64,000 nucleotides of DNA from Cytidiella melzeri (lineage: Eukaryota > Basidiomycota > Agaricomycetes > Polyporales > Irpicaceae), in the NCBI GenBank assembly GCA_022592445.1, contig JABYQR010000169.1, positions 1 to 64,000 on the forward strand. The letters are read 5' to 3'. Of this stretch, positions 33,430 to 45,300 are shown piece after piece; the first letter of the stretch is position 1; the number at the start of each line of letters is the position of its first letter. The notes below the pieces were generated by a model. That model saw only the letters and a program-made list of their open reading frames with translations. It was not told the DNA's origin and ran no database searches. Both the position numbers and the translations under genes were made by a program.

Positions 33430-34740
33430 TTTGCTTTTTCCCAAGTCCTTTCTGTGTTTATTGCTGAGTTTTTTTATCTTGCACCTCACTGAGATGTTTG
33501 ATTTCAATCGTACCTTCACTGGGTACAGAGTAGTATAATAGACTGCAGAATATGATAAGAATGTTTTAAATAACATTCAACAAAAGCTCACATATTGCAC
33601 GGCTGTTTACTCAATGTGTGTATCAAAACATATTTGCATTTAGGCTGCTATGTTATTGAATCCCACTGCATTGTGTAATTTTTGCATGTCCGTCAAGTAT
33701 TATTTAATAATTAAATGAGTGTTAATGTTCTGGTTACGCAACGATTACACATATTGATTCGTGTAATCCGCTGCATATAAGGGCTCAGAATATGCAAACC
33801 TAGACGCCTAATTTCGGGTTCAACCGGAAGGCAGTGTGTTACATCCAATAAAAATCCGCTTTTGACATGTTGTGTACATCAACGCGTGCCCTCCGTATTC
33901 AGTTACAGTTTATGCAATACCAGTGCCTGTGACGGAGGGCCACCAGCAGCAATTCAGATAACCAACCACTGATTATGCAAAGTTACCTTGTGACACTGTG
34001 ATTCATGACGTCCATTCCGTGTTTCTATTTTATTTTTATTTTTGGTAGAGCCTAAACGGGAAGTAGGCAGTCCGCATTACGGTCCACCATCTCCCAGCTG
34101 GTACAAGGGCTCTATATATTTGAACGGTCGTTTACCTCAGGGGAAATGCTTTCTCGCACGGAATAAAACCCCAGGCCTCAAACAGGGGACATTTGCTCAC
34201 GGCTCATCCAACTCATACCATCCTCCCCACCCGCTTCACCTTTTCATCCGCAATCTGCTTGCGTACGGACTTCCCACAAATTGCTCAGAGCGAGAAGCAC
34301 GAGACGAGTGGCGAGATATCGTCGAAGGCAGAAGCGCGCTGTGGTCTGGAACCCCAAATGACAGGAAAGAGACTATAAGAGGTCATGTTCGCTCCAACAT
34401 TCGTCTCATTTGCCACACGTGAATTCGTCCTTCTTTTCAAATCCAGGGCTTTTGATGTATTTTGAGAGTGAACTTCTCAAGCGTACGTACAAGAATTTTT
34501 CTTTTCTGAACGGAAGGTAATGTCGGTGGACATCTTGGAATGCGTCTGTACTGAATAAGAAAGCTAGTATTGGGAATTACTTCATTGTGGCAGCACAGGA
34601 ATTTTTTGTTCCTTGCCATCAGCAATGTTCTGGTTCTCCTCCATTACTGACAGCCAGGTAAGCTTCACACGCCGCATTCAAGCACATATACATACTCAAT
34701 ACGAGACATATAGGCTAGCATCCTTCCAGTAATTGTCACG
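33430..34740. other. No gene recognised
   Basis: AT-rich DNA with short ORFs (for example 34042-34422, 126 codons, no motif). A small hairpin GATTACAC...GTGTAATC lies near 33745-33770. Confidence 0.4.
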
Positions 34741-34749
34741 AAGTATACA

Positions 34750-35205
34750 GTGACGATTGCAGCCACACTTGTAAGCATCTCCTTCCGTTATGCCTCAGCA
34801 AGTCTCACTCATCTCATATCTCATTTCCCAGGAAGACGGCTCTTGTCTTGTGGGACGGTGCAAAATTTCACATCCCATCCGCCGCTCTCTAGATCCGGGG
34901 TCAGCATATCGTTCGACGGAGACAACGACAACAACAACAACAACAACAACAACGGTTCTCTCTGGACAAGGTACTTACGCCTTTACATTGCTACTCAATT
35001 GCACTGCTTATTTGACCAAAAACACCAGCATCGTCCCTTGTCTTGCCTTACGCGGTGTGGTGAACACAATCGCACATTCAAAATCACTGTGTGCCCAAAT
35101 CCTTCTCCGCCCGTCGACTTCGTCCCTATCCCGCAGACCATCCCCAACTCATACTTTCTCAACAATAGTGAACTCGCAGAACAACAGAGAGACCGATGGA
35201 TGTAG
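34750..35205 (+). CDS. Possible spliced hypothetical gene
   Basis: A 151-codon ORF contains plausible splice sites (acceptor TTCCCAG near 34832; donor GTACTTAC at 34970; acceptor CACCAG near 35028) and a C-terminal segment ending NSYFLNNSELAEQQRDRW. An ACA trinucleotide run codes for Asn in this frame. No family is recognised. It may be non-coding. Confidence 0.2.
   Translation: MTIAATLVSISFRYASASLTHLISHFPGRRLLSCGTVQNFTSHPPLSRSGVSISFDGDNDNNNNNNNNGSLWTRYLRLYIATQLHCLFDQKHQHRPLSCLTRCGEHNRTFKITVCPNPSPPVDFVPIPQTIPNSYFLNNSELAEQQRDRWM
34921..34953 (+). repeat. ACA trinucleotide microsatellite
   Basis: About ten ACA units. Confidence 0.9.
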
Positions 35206-35344
35206 CGCTGCAGAGTACATTATGTACGCACCGCTGAAGTGTACTGCTGTGCTTATATTTCCTTACGCTTCACTGCAGGACAATTCTGCGCACACTCAAC
35301 GTACAGACACATGTAAGCAAATTGGATGGTTAGCATGCAAGAAC

Positions 35345-35452
35345 GTTGTTGAACGGCGCCAAGCGGTGCCAAGCGGTGTTGAGCAGTGCTGAGCAGTGTC
35401 AAACGGTGTTGAGCGGTGTTGAGCGGTGTTGAGCGGTGCCGAACGGTGTCAA
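35345..35452 (+). repeat. Minisatellite of GAGCGGTGTT units
   Basis: About ten imperfect 10-bp units of the form (A/G)A(G/A)CGGTG(T/C)(T/C). Confidence 0.85.
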
Positions 35453-35459
35453 CAACATC

Positions 35460-36417
35460 AGACTCTACAGCCCAAACCTCCAGGCAAGTACTGACATCGG
35501 ACTAAGGTAGGCAAGGAGGGGCAAGGCGGGAACAATAGAATGAGAAGAACGTACACCGACAACCGTGGACAATCATTGGAGTCCTCATCTGCAGACTCAA
35601 ACACGAGTTCCTTTGGGTCCTGCCAGTGGCATCAAATACCACAGCAGTCGTCTCAGCTCATCCTCAATGAGACACTCTCCACAGAGCGCCACAAAGGCGC
35701 AGTGATAATACATAACTAGTCCGTGTATGAGAAGTGTAGTCTGAAATACCAACTGAGGCTTTTTTTTTCCTCCTTGTTCATTGTCCTCGAGGGCTATGCC
35801 CTATGGTAGACAAAGTACATCTGTGCTACTGTTACTTGGGAAAAAGTGTGTCTGAAAAGCAATCTGAAACATGACGTGAGGGGCAGTTTATTACCCAAGA
35901 CGTGTGGCAGAGGGTTTTCAATATTACTGTGGAGTATTTTATGAATCGCGGAAGTGTGATCAAAGTGCGCCTAGTGACTCAAGATGCTCCGCCAACTTGA
36001 CGGTAGAGGCTAGGATCTAAACCTGCTACCCTTGGTTGGTGGACGTTGGTCCCCTGGGCTGTGACCTCTTGCAGTAGCAGGAATCCGGGTTGCGGTCCTC
36101 CACCCCCCGTAAAAACTTCCCCAGCCTCTGAGCTTCAGGTCGCGTGTGAGAACATGAAGGGGAGGGTCTTTTCCGTCTTTGCTTCCGTATCTTTACTTGG
36201 GTAGCCCTCTGTCAATTCTGAGTTCGTGCTGTTACTGATAGGTACTTCTCTTTGGTGGTGTTCCGTTCCCCCCTCTTCGCTGCTAATTCCTTTCGACGTC
36301 TCCTTCTACTGCTCCTCCATTCTTTTTCTTTTTCTTTGCCGGTAACTCCTTCGGAAGGGACAGTATTCCTAGAGCGCGCGTGAAACGACCTGTAGCGTGG
36401 ATGTATTGGAAAAGTGG
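35460..36417. other. LINE 3' flank and unassigned DNA
   Basis: No gene. The G-rich stretch near 36040-36180, read on the minus strand, follows the LINE ORF and probably includes its 3' untranslated region. Confidence 0.35.
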
Positions 36418-37440
36418 TTAGATAGTTCGAGCGTTGCTGAGTAAATTCAGAATGGAGCGGGCTGGGTGCCCCAGTTTGTATGCTAGGGAGTCTCGGTGTC
36501 TCTTGTATGCTGGGCATTGCAAGAGGAAGTTTTCAACTGTTTCTGGGTACATTTTGCAGGCTGGGCACAGTGGAGATGGTGTCTTTCCTATGCGGTGCAG
36601 ATGTCAGCAAAGTGGAGCGTGTCCTGTGCGTAGCTGGAAGACGAGAGCTGCGTGACGTCTAGGTAAAGCTGAAATGAGGTCAGCAAATCGGTCTGAGGGG
36701 AGAGTAGGGTCTATTCTGCTTAGGCTTGGGTAGCGTGGGGATTCGGTCCAGAGTTGTCTCACCGTCTCTTTTACTTCTGCTGCCTTGAGCTGCCTGAGTT
36801 TGGACGCGCTAAGTGGGAGGGCCTTGCAGAGGATGTTGGGTATCTGGGTTGTGTCTGAGGTGTTGCCATGCGCAGCTTCCTTTGCCTTTTTGTCTGCCGC
36901 CTCCCAGCGGATTGTGAGTTTTAGATTTTCTTGCTTTGCCTGTAGCTTCCTGGACATTCAGTGGATCCCGTCGAGTAGGTAGTTGGCTGGTCCAGGTTCT
37001 GCTGACCTTGATGCCAGGATAGCTGCCTTGTTGTCCAGTGCAATGAAGGCTCTTCCCTCTGCCCGTGTTCTGATGGATTGAGCAAGTGTAGGCCTAGTAG
37101 CATCCTGACCAGTTCCGCCTCGTACACTGTGTGTTGGCCTGAGGTCCCTAGGTAGTGCCGTAGTACTTTCTTTGTTGTGCGTCATTTGCCGTTGGTGTAT
37201 AATATTGCGGCCGCGCCTACCCCTCCGTCAATGTCCGAGCCGTCTGAGTATATGTGGTACATAGCTCGTTGCCTCCATGCCTTATCCCTCTTTTCTGCCT
37301 TGTGCTTTTCTCCCTTGATTTCCGTCGTGAAACTTGGCCTCCACTAGGGCGAGAACCGTCCGGGCACAATCTTCTCCACTTTCTTTGGGTCTAGGCTGTA
37401 TCGGTGTATGAGGTTGTGTATCAGGGGAGCTTGTACTAAT
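36418..37440 (-). pseudogene. Non-LTR retrotransposon 3' end: RNase H and zinc knuckle
   Basis: On the minus strand, MYHIYSDGSDIDGGVGAAAI (about 37210-37270) starts a LINE-type RNase H. VYEAELVRMLLGLHLL and RAFIALDNKAAILASRS follow in shifting frames. Then SPRYPSLSRIDPTLPSDRFA and LPRRHAALVFQLRTGHAPL lead to a terminal zinc-binding segment CPACKMYPETVENFLLQCP (stop at 36418-36420). This order is typical of Tad-type fungal LINEs. At least three frameshifts are present. The copy is 5'-truncated near 37440, next to the gypsy family 3 LTR. Confidence 0.8.
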
Positions 37441-37492
37441 TTAAAATAAAAGTACTAGTAGGCTAGTGGATCCATTGAAGAGAACTGCTAGT

Positions 37493-37541
37493 TGTCACAG
37501 ATTTTCAATGTTTCTACAAGACTTGCCTTACCAGGCAACGG
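37493..37541 (+). repeat. Family 3 5' LTR, first 49 bp
   Basis: TGTCACAGATTTTCAATG... to CAACGG, identical to 55605-55653. Continues at 47395 after removal of copy C. Confidence 0.95.
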
Positions 37542-38301
37542 TGTCACGGAGACGGAGCTCAACGCAGCAACTAGGGACACGATGTGGACAACGACGACGA
37601 GGTGGTGGCAGGCGTGTAGCACAATGCTCTCACCAACTATAAACCTTATTCAGGTAGCTAGCCCAGTAAAGACCAAGTTAGTATTGGGTACTACCAGCTA
37701 TGTAGTACAGAGGGGGTTTGCTTACCTAGCCCAGTAAAGACCAAGAGGTCGAGATGGGGGGCTAGGAGCGTACATGTAGCAGTATATATAGACTTCAGGG
37801 ACCTGCGCACAGACCATGTTGAGGGCAGGCTTTTGCAAGAAGCTGTGTGAACAAAGAACAAAAGAACTACCTAAAGGAGAACAATAGCTATTGTCTAGAC
37901 CTTGCCAAGAACTCTACCCGTGAGAGAATCTATCTAAAAGGAGACCAACTATTGTATTCCATTCCCACACCCGTGAGCACATCCTTCCATAAAGAGAACA
38001 ATAAGGAAAGAACAAAAAGGAGTCCATGTGGACGTCATCTATGACATCAAACCCTAGCTATGGGCTGAGCCATGTGCTTGTAGCCATGTGGTCTTACTTA
38101 AGCTAAGTCACATGCCAGTGTGACGTAGTAGCAAGTAATGTGACCGTGTGTAGCATCTAAGCCACGTGATACGTGCGCTTAATAGACGTGAAAAGGGAGT
38201 TTATGCAGATAAGGTTGCAACTGAGTTGCAGCCCGGAGTTTTATAGATAAAAACAAGAGGTAAATTGCAAACATTAAGGGCTAGTCAGGCCATCCATGAC
38301 A
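37542..38301 (-). repeat. Family 1 3' LTR, copy C
   Basis: 760 bp. TATA, start motif, GTAAGC donor and duplicated 20-mer are all conserved on the minus strand. A minus-strand purine tract (38302-38319) precedes it. Confidence 0.97.
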
Positions 38302-38466
38302 TTACCCCCCTCCTAAAATCGAGCGTCCTCGCGAAGAATCACTGTGCTGTGGTGATAGAGGTCTTCTACCCGTCTACAGGGATTCAGCAGAATTGCCCCG
38401 ACTGTCTAGTCAGAAGGATGCTAGGAAGTTTCTCCCCTTCTGGTGTTGTTGACTCGACGTTACCCG

Positions 38467-41400
38467 TCAGTGTGATGTTCTTGAAATATCCAGACCGATG
38501 TGTTTGCCTTCATCCCAGCTAAGATCATATGTAGATGGATAGATCGTGCGAAGGAAAGTAGGGTCGGTCTGGGTATTGAATTCCCGAAAGTGCGAGCGGA
38601 GATCCGCGAAGAGTGAAGCTTTGATGACCCGGGGCGCTCCAGGGTTTGCTTTGTAGAAGTCGTCAATCGCTTCTTGACTATTCTCGAGGTTTTCTACTGG
38701 TTCCCAGCTATTGTGTCCGTCTGAATACCCTTCCCATTTGACAAGGAATTGCAATTTCTTCCAGCGTCCGTGTAGTCTGCTGTCTAGCATCTTTTTGACA
38801 ACGTACTGTTCTTCTCCTTCTATGACAATAGGATCAGGAGGTGGTGGTACGTCTTTGCCGTTGTCGTGCAAGGGACTTAGACGGTTGTCTAGGACCGAGT
38901 TTAGGGGTAGCCTGGTGAATCTGGACGTTCTTAGCGTTTAGCCAGACCATGTCCCCTACTTGGAAGACGCGTGGAGAGCGCTTCTCAGACTCGTAAAGTT
39001 GCTTCATCTTTTCTTTGCTTAGACAAAGAGCTGCTTCGGTCTCTTTGCGTACTCGAGCCATGTTGTCAAGGCGCTCATCAAGCGACGGGATATTGCTTCG
39101 CTTGCCGACTGGTATGGTGAAGTTGGGGCGATATCCGTAGATGACCTCAAACGGTGTTTGTGAATTACCCGCATGTACTTGCGAGTTGAGTGCAAACTCA
39201 GCCGCCGGTAGATGATCGACCCAGTCGTCTTGTCGTTGCTGACAGAATAGATGCAAATACTGTTCAATATCCTGGTTTTTGCGTTCAACTTTGCCATTTC
39301 CTTGCGGATGATAGGCGGTCGTAAAACCAGTCTCTATGCCCAGGCGGTGATAGAGCGCACGCATGAAGCGCGCTGCAAACTGGGGTCCTCGGTCAGAGAA
39401 CACCTTCTTGGGAATGCCGTGAAGTCGGAATACTTCTTTGTAGTGTAGACCGGCAATCCCCTCAGCGTTAACCTTAGTGGTGGTAGGGATGATGTGCGTT
39501 TGATCGGAGTAATGGTAGACGTAGACCGCGATTGAATCAAATCCCTTAGAAGGTGGTAGCTGAGTGATGAGATCTACTCCGACATGTTCCCAAGGTCCGG
39601 CCGGAGTTTCCTGAGGCTGTAGTACTGCTTTAGGGTGTGGAGCTGACTTGTAGCGTTGACAGCAGTCACAGCCTAGTACGTAAGTCTCTATGAAAGCATT
39701 CATCTTTGGCCACCAATAGGTTCGTGAGACTAGCTCTATGGTGCCGTGTTTGCCGGGATGACCAGCCGCGGGTGCGTCATGGCAAGATTTGACAATTTTG
39801 TGATGGAGCTCTTTGTTGTTAGGGATGTAGAGTTTTCCCTTGTAGTAGATGAGTCCGTCACTCTCTTCCCATTCGAGTAAACCGCCAACAAGTTTGCGAG
39901 GACCCTTCTTTCGAAGGGTAGCGAGAGCTTGTGCAACTTCTGCTTCTTGCTCTGTGCATTCTCGGATCTTTGATTCAAGTGGGGAAGCAGTGGCGAGTGC
40001 ACTGGTAGCGAGGATCCGGAAGTGTTCCGGTTTTAGTACCACCTGATCCTTGTTGTCTTCCTCGTCCATGACAGCGTGTGAGTGAAGACGAGATAGGGGA
40101 TCAGCGTGTATCATGGTACCGCCAGGCTTGTGTACCAATATGAAGTCAAAGTCAGCCAAGAGTAGTGACCAACGTGCTTGACGTCGAGTGAGGTGTTGCG
40201 CAGTTTTCCAGTACTGCAGGTTCGCGTGATCTGTCCAGATCTCGAAAGGTTCCTTGAGCCCCTCAAGGTAGTGGCGCCAATCTTTGAGAGCCTCGGTGAT
40301 GGCTAACATCTCCCGATCAAAGATTTCGTAGTTACACTCAGCTTCAGTCATAGATGCGGACCGGTAGGCAATAGGGTGATAGAATCCATCTTCCTTTGAA
40401 TTCTGGGAGATGATTCCACCGGTCGCATAGCCCGAGGCATCAACTTCTAGACGTGTAGGGAGTTCAGGGTCCCAGACTGCCAAGATAGGCTTAGTGGTAA
40501 AGGCCTTCTTTAGCAACGTGAAGGCAGTCTGCTGTGCTGGACCCCAGACGAACGGTACGTCCTTCTTCGTCAGGTCGTGTAGAGGCCGTGCGTGCTTTGA
40601 GAAGTCTTGAATGAAGCGGCGGTAGAAGTTGGCAAACCCAATGAATCCTCTGACTTCTTTGAGGTTCTTGGGTGTGGGCTACGTAGAAACTGCTTGGACT
40701 TTGACAGGGTCCATAGCTACTTCGCCAGCGCGAATGATCAACCCGAGGTACTCGATCTCAAATTTCTCAAACTCGCACTTTTCCGGACGAAGATACAGAT
40801 CGTGTTGCTGAAGTCGCTTGGGGACTTCGTGAACAACCTTGCGGTGCTCTGTCGGGTTGTTACTCCAGATTAAGATGTCATCTAGATAGTCAGCCACCTT
40901 GCCCTCGGCCACGAGGTCGGCGAAGATGTTGTCCATCAGAGCTTGGAAGGTAGCAGGTGAGTTCGTGAGACCGAAGAACATGACTTTAGGTTTGAAAAGT
41001 CCTCGGTTGGTAACGAACGCCGCTTTGTACTCATCTCCTTCTTTGATTCGGACATTGTGATATCCCCAACAAACATCGAATTTGGTGAAGATCTTTGCAC
41101 CCTTGAGCTTGTTGATGATGTCGGTGGCAAGCGGTAGAGGGTAGCGGTTCTTCACAGTGATGTCGTTGAGTTTTCTGTAGTCCTGGATAAGTCGGAGTTT
41201 GTTGTCCTTCTTTTTGATGAAGAAGACTGGAGAAGCCATCGGAGACTTAGAAGGTGTGATGTAACCTTTGGATAGGTTCTCCTGGATGAACTTGTCAAGC
41301 TCGGCTTGTTCATTCAGGGGCATAGGGTGAACTTTCGATTTGATCGTCTCAGGAGCGTCTAGTTTGAGATCAATCGAATGGTCCCAGGGTTGATGCTGGG

Positions 41401-42181
41401 GTAGCCGATTAGACTCTTCCTCAGAGAAGACTTTACCATGTCTGTGATACTCTGATGGAACGATGTCTTCGAAGGAGCGCTGGGCTTTAGCTTTGTTTGC
41501 TTCGGCAGCTAGCTTGGTAGAGTAGGTGAAGCCGGCCATACACCAGACTTCGTCAGTGGTGTCTTGGATAATACCGGCTTTGACCCACTGCCTACGTTCT
41601 TTGCAATTACCGTCAACCTTCTGGAAAGGTTCATCAGGAGATTCTTCCGAGCCGCTCGGAATTGTCATTTCTCCTTTTTCCCAGTTAACGGTAGGGTTTA
41701 CGCGTTTGAGCCATGGTAGCCCAAGAATAACATCTTCTGGACCTAAGTCCGTGACGAGAAACTCTGCCTTTTCTGTGTGGTCTCCAACAGTGAGTGTAAG
41801 GCGAACGAAGTGCGTTAATCCGCCAGCTTTATTCTTAGTTCCGTCAATGTTATGCAATGAGATAACCCTTTCGAGCGGGTGTTGAATAATCTTATGCTTC
41901 TTGACAAACTGGTGGCTGATGAATAAAGCCATAGCTCCTGAATTAATCATAGCAGGAACACGAATGCTTCTATTCAGACCTTTAACTAGTACATGTACAC
42001 GGAAATGAGATGATGACCAATCTAGCAATGATATAGTACATGAGGAGATAGTAGACGACGGGCATGGAGTAGACATTGTACACGGGGAAGACGAGGCAGA
42101 AGACGAGGAGGACAGCAAAGGAGACAGGGACAGGGTATCGGGGGGACTGGCAGCTGCGGCTGTGTCACGAGTCCGCTTCAA
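38467..42181 (-). pseudogene. Gypsy family 1 pol, copy C
   Basis: Begins in the -1 frame at the gag stop. Protease: MINSGAMALFIS, in which Asp of the DSG triad is changed to Asn. The RT region is open for 500 codons with YLDDILIW retained. A TAG at 40679-40681 replaces the Trp codon of STWPTPKN seen in copy B. The frame resumes and is open from 40516 to 38834 (560 codons) through RNase H (TDHANLQYWKTAQHL), the integrase zinc domain (GCDCCQRYK) and SDRGPQFAARF. A deletion of about 100 bp near 38895 removes the end of the integrase before the chromodomain (VKWEGYSDGHNSWEP). This is the best preserved of the three copies. Confidence 0.95.
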
Positions 42182-44198
42182 AAAACCGCATTGATTTTGG
42201 CTGCCATCTCATCCATTTCCTTCTTTTGGATGTCAAGCATGTCCTTGAGTGCCGCAATCTTAGCATCCTTGTCATTGGATGCGTCTTGCTTCGCCGGGGT
42301 AGTGGTCAACGAGGTCGACGAGGTAGCAGCGACTTTTTGTCCCTTAGGGATGCCTTGAAGCCGTTTCAGGCAAACCGCCCCCCAGTGACCGGTACCACCG
42401 CAGTGGTTGCAAACCGGGTCATCAGGGTGCTTCGAGTCCCTCTTCTTGTGGTTCTCGGATCCACAAACCGAGCAGCGCTTGCTCATTTCCTTCTTCCATT
42501 TCTGGAAGATCTCCTGTTTGCCCACACCCGCAAAGAGCGAGTCAAACGAGGTGGAGAAGCGGGATGCGTCAATCTCCATTGCATTGGGATCACGGAACGC
42601 TTGCTGGTGGGACTTGCCATGTCCCGAGGAACTGTCTACCATGACCTTGCCTGTGCTGTTGCGGAGGTCGGCAAGCTGGGCATCGACCGCCTTGCACTGA
42701 TCTTTGAGTGCGTCGTAAGTGGCAGCGCGAGTTTGGAAGTACAAGATGCGTTGCAAGTACTCGGTGCTCAAGCTCGACTTGAGGCGATCGAAGAGGTCCT
42801 GCTGGCTCCAGCCAGTGCGAGGGGCCCATGTCTCAAATTCAGAGATATGGGCGGCAAAGGTCTTATTGCCCTGCTTTGTCATGGATGGCCTGACTAGCCC
42901 TTAATTTTCGCAATTTACCTCTTGTTTTTATCTGTAAAACTCCGGGCTACAACCTAGTTTCAATTCTCTCTGCATAAACTCCTTTGCACGTCTATTAAGC
43001 GCCCGTATCACGTGGCTTAGACGCTCCACACGGTCACATTACTTGCTACTACGTCACACTGGCATGTGACTTAGCTTAAGTAAGACCACATGGCTACAGA
43101 CACATGGCTCAGCCCATAGCTAGGGTTTGACGTCATAGATACCATCCACATGGGCTCCTTATTGTTCTTTCCCTATTGTTCTCTTTATGGAAGGATGTTC
43201 TCACAGGTGTGGGAATGGAATACAATAGTTGGTCTCCTTTTAGATAGATTCTCTCACGGGTAGAGTTCTTGGCAAGGTCTAGACAATAGCTATTGTTCTC
43301 CTTTAGGTAGTTCTTTTGTTCTTCGTTCACACGGCTTCTTGCAAAACCTGCCCTCAACATGGTCTGTGCGCAGGTCCCTGAAGTCTATATATACTGCTAC
43401 ATGTACGCTCCTAGCCCCCCATCTCGACCTCTTGGTCTTTACTGGGCTAGGTAAGCAAACCCCTCTGTACTACATAGCTGGTAGTACCCAATACTAACTT
43501 GGTCTTTACTGGGCTAGATAACTTGTATAAAGTCTGATAGCTGGTGAGAGCATTGTGCTACACGCCTGCCACCACCTCCTCGTCAATATCCACTTCGTGT
43601 CCCTGTCTGTCACGTCGAGCCTTGTCTCCGTGTCATGCTTCATGTTGGCAATCTTTGTTTTTGCCTCCATGACAGCGTCAATAGGATCGAATTTGGCTTT
43701 GAACGCCTCAATGAATGTGTCCCAGCTGTTGCCAAAAGCTGGTTTGCTGTTTGCTAGCTCCTCAATATGAGGGCAAGCCCAGTCAGCGGCGTCGTCTTGC
43801 ATGAACGACAGAGCACCGGTGATGAGTTTGTGAGGATCAAAGATCCTCGCGCCATTGTTGTCCAACCGGACCTGGCCTTGTGCATCTTGCTGGAAGAATG
43901 CTTTTCCTTGATTTTGCACCCAGACTATGAACGCGTGACGGAAGAGCCTGGCTTCCGACGATGTTTTCCCCTTGAAGGAGACCGGCCTTTCAACAATGCT
44001 TCTCTCCCAAGAAGTATGCGTGGCAGCGGCAACCGCTGGCGTCTGTGCGGCGGCAAGTGCAGCCACCTGGTTGGTAAGGTCAACCATTCTCTGTGTCAGG
44101 ATGCCAAACATGTTTAAGATGTCTTGGGCGCTCAGGTTGGCAGCAGGGGCAGCAAGGGCAGCAGGGGCAGCGGTGGCGGTGGGCTGGTTGGGATCCAT
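42178..44198 (-). pseudogene. Gypsy family 1 gag, copy C, interrupted by solo LTR
   Basis: ATG at 44198. Capsid-like region, CSVCGSENHKK and the knuckle CNHCGGTGHWGAVC, then a C-terminal coiled coil. Solo LTR E (42877-43635) with its duplicated AAGCA separates codons for ANMK and QGNKTF. Removing it restores one open frame with no other break, so gag was intact when LTR E inserted. The stop overlaps the pol frame at six T residues. Confidence 0.95.
42877..43635 (+). repeat. Family 1 solo LTR E
   Basis: 759 bp, TGTCATGG...GTGTCA, flanked by TGCTT at 42872-42876 and 43636-43640. A full element must have recombined out after inserting in gag of copy C. Confidence 0.98.
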
Positions 44199-44425
44199 GT
44201 CTTGTGTGATGAGGCGTAAATTTTCTTTGTTGGGCGTCTGGTGGTGCTCAGCGTAGTACTCGCTGTTAACGGCTTCAGAGGAGTCTGCCTGAGTATATCG
44301 ATTTGGACAAGGTTGTCACACTCGTAGAAGAGACCTCCGTAGAAGTGGTCGTTGGTGACGGTATTTGAGTCGAAGAAATGTATACAATTATTACAATACG
44401 TGGTGGGCAAAAACTTGTGGACTGT

Positions 44426-45154
44426 TTAGATCCACTCGAAGTAGCTATCATTATTAACTACGTTAAGCTGTGCAAGAACTTTGCTATAGTTCTTACAAAG
44501 CTGCTTAAACGAAACTTTCCCAATTGCTTTGCAACCCCAGTCTATGAGTTGCCACTTGCGGTCTGCTGTGACAGGTGCGAGCTTGTCAAGTCGGTTGAGG
44601 AAACAATTGACTTTGTTGACGAGATGGAGTAGCGCATGACGGTGGTCAGGGTCTGCGCAGTTGAGAAGTTCTTGGAGCTTGGTGAGAGCTTGTAGGCGGG
44701 TGCGAACCGCGGTAAGTTTCTGCCTGAAGATGCCGACGAGGTCAACCGGTGATAGTTTCTTGAAGTCTATTAACACCGGTTTGGGTGCAGCGGGAGCGGG
44801 AGTGGGCGGGGGAAGCTTGGCTAGCCGCTCAGAGAGAGTCGGCTTGTGGGTCCGCTGCTCAGCTAGAGTGCGAGCACGTTCTTCAGCCACACGTTCTCCG
44901 TATGCTCGGGCAGAAGCGCGAAGTTGTCGATTTTCCTCGTAAGAGGGGACAGTGAGGGTGATGCCTTTGACAGGCGGCTTCTTGGACACGTACTTCGCGA
45001 CGGTGACCAGGTCTTTGTCAGACCAGCAATGAGGTTGACCGCTCTTGCGCTTTTCAGCTAGAGTGTCAAGGAAAGATGGTGGAAGAGACCTCTTGAGCTG
45101 AGGCTCAGTTGCGGGGAGGTTCTTAGAAAAACGGGGGCGCGTGTCTTTAGGCAC
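44426..45154 (-). CDS. ORF0 of gypsy family 1, intact, methionine-free
   Basis: 242 codons counted from GTG at 45154, open to TAG. No Met codon occurs anywhere in the frame. N-terminus PKDTRPRFSKNLPATEP; charged helix around residues 75-100 (AYGERVAEERARTLAEQ); Pro/Ala linker; then LSPVDLVGIFRQKLTAVRTR and a C-terminal segment KAIGKVSFKQLCKNYSKVL, ending FEWI. It does not resemble Gag, protease or Pol. It lies between the self-primer site and gag with about 230 nt before the gag ATG. A non-AUG start or a spliced-in start is required. It aligns to the copy B frame almost throughout. The C-terminal motif also recurs in ORF0 of family 3. Confidence 0.6.
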   Translation of the reverse strand: MPKDTRPRFSKNLPATEPQLKRSLPPSFLDTLAEKRKSGQPHCWSDKDLVTVAKYVSKKPPVKGITLTVPSYEENRQLRASARAYGERVAEERARTLAEQRTHKPTLSERLAKLPPPTPAPAAPKPVLIDFKKLSPVDLVGIFRQKLTAVRTRLQALTKLQELLNCADPDHRHALLHLVNKVNCFLNRLDKLAPVTADRKWQLIDWGCKAIGKVSFKQLCKNYSKVLAQLNVVNNDSYFEWI

Positions 45155-45288
45155 TAAACAACGCGCAGGGGGTAGAAACAGACGACGTAAGTGTAGCTCA
45201 ACGGTATGAGGAGACCGGAGACGTACTCGTCAAACAGGAATAAACTTTTTAAAACGGTGGGAGTGGGGGACCCAGGGTTTACACAACA

Positions 45289-45298
45289 ATCTCGACCT
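45289..45298 (-). promoter_or_regulatory. Self-primer binding site, copy C
   Basis: On the minus strand AGGTCGAGAT, complementary to the start motif ATCTCGACCT of the same LTR family (plus-strand 45505-45514). Confidence 0.7.
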
Positions 45299-45300
45299 AA

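Noticed and set aside
38834..40516. Independent 560-codon gene on the minus strand
   Set aside because: It is the RNase H-integrase part of gypsy copy C, separated from RT only by a TAG codon.
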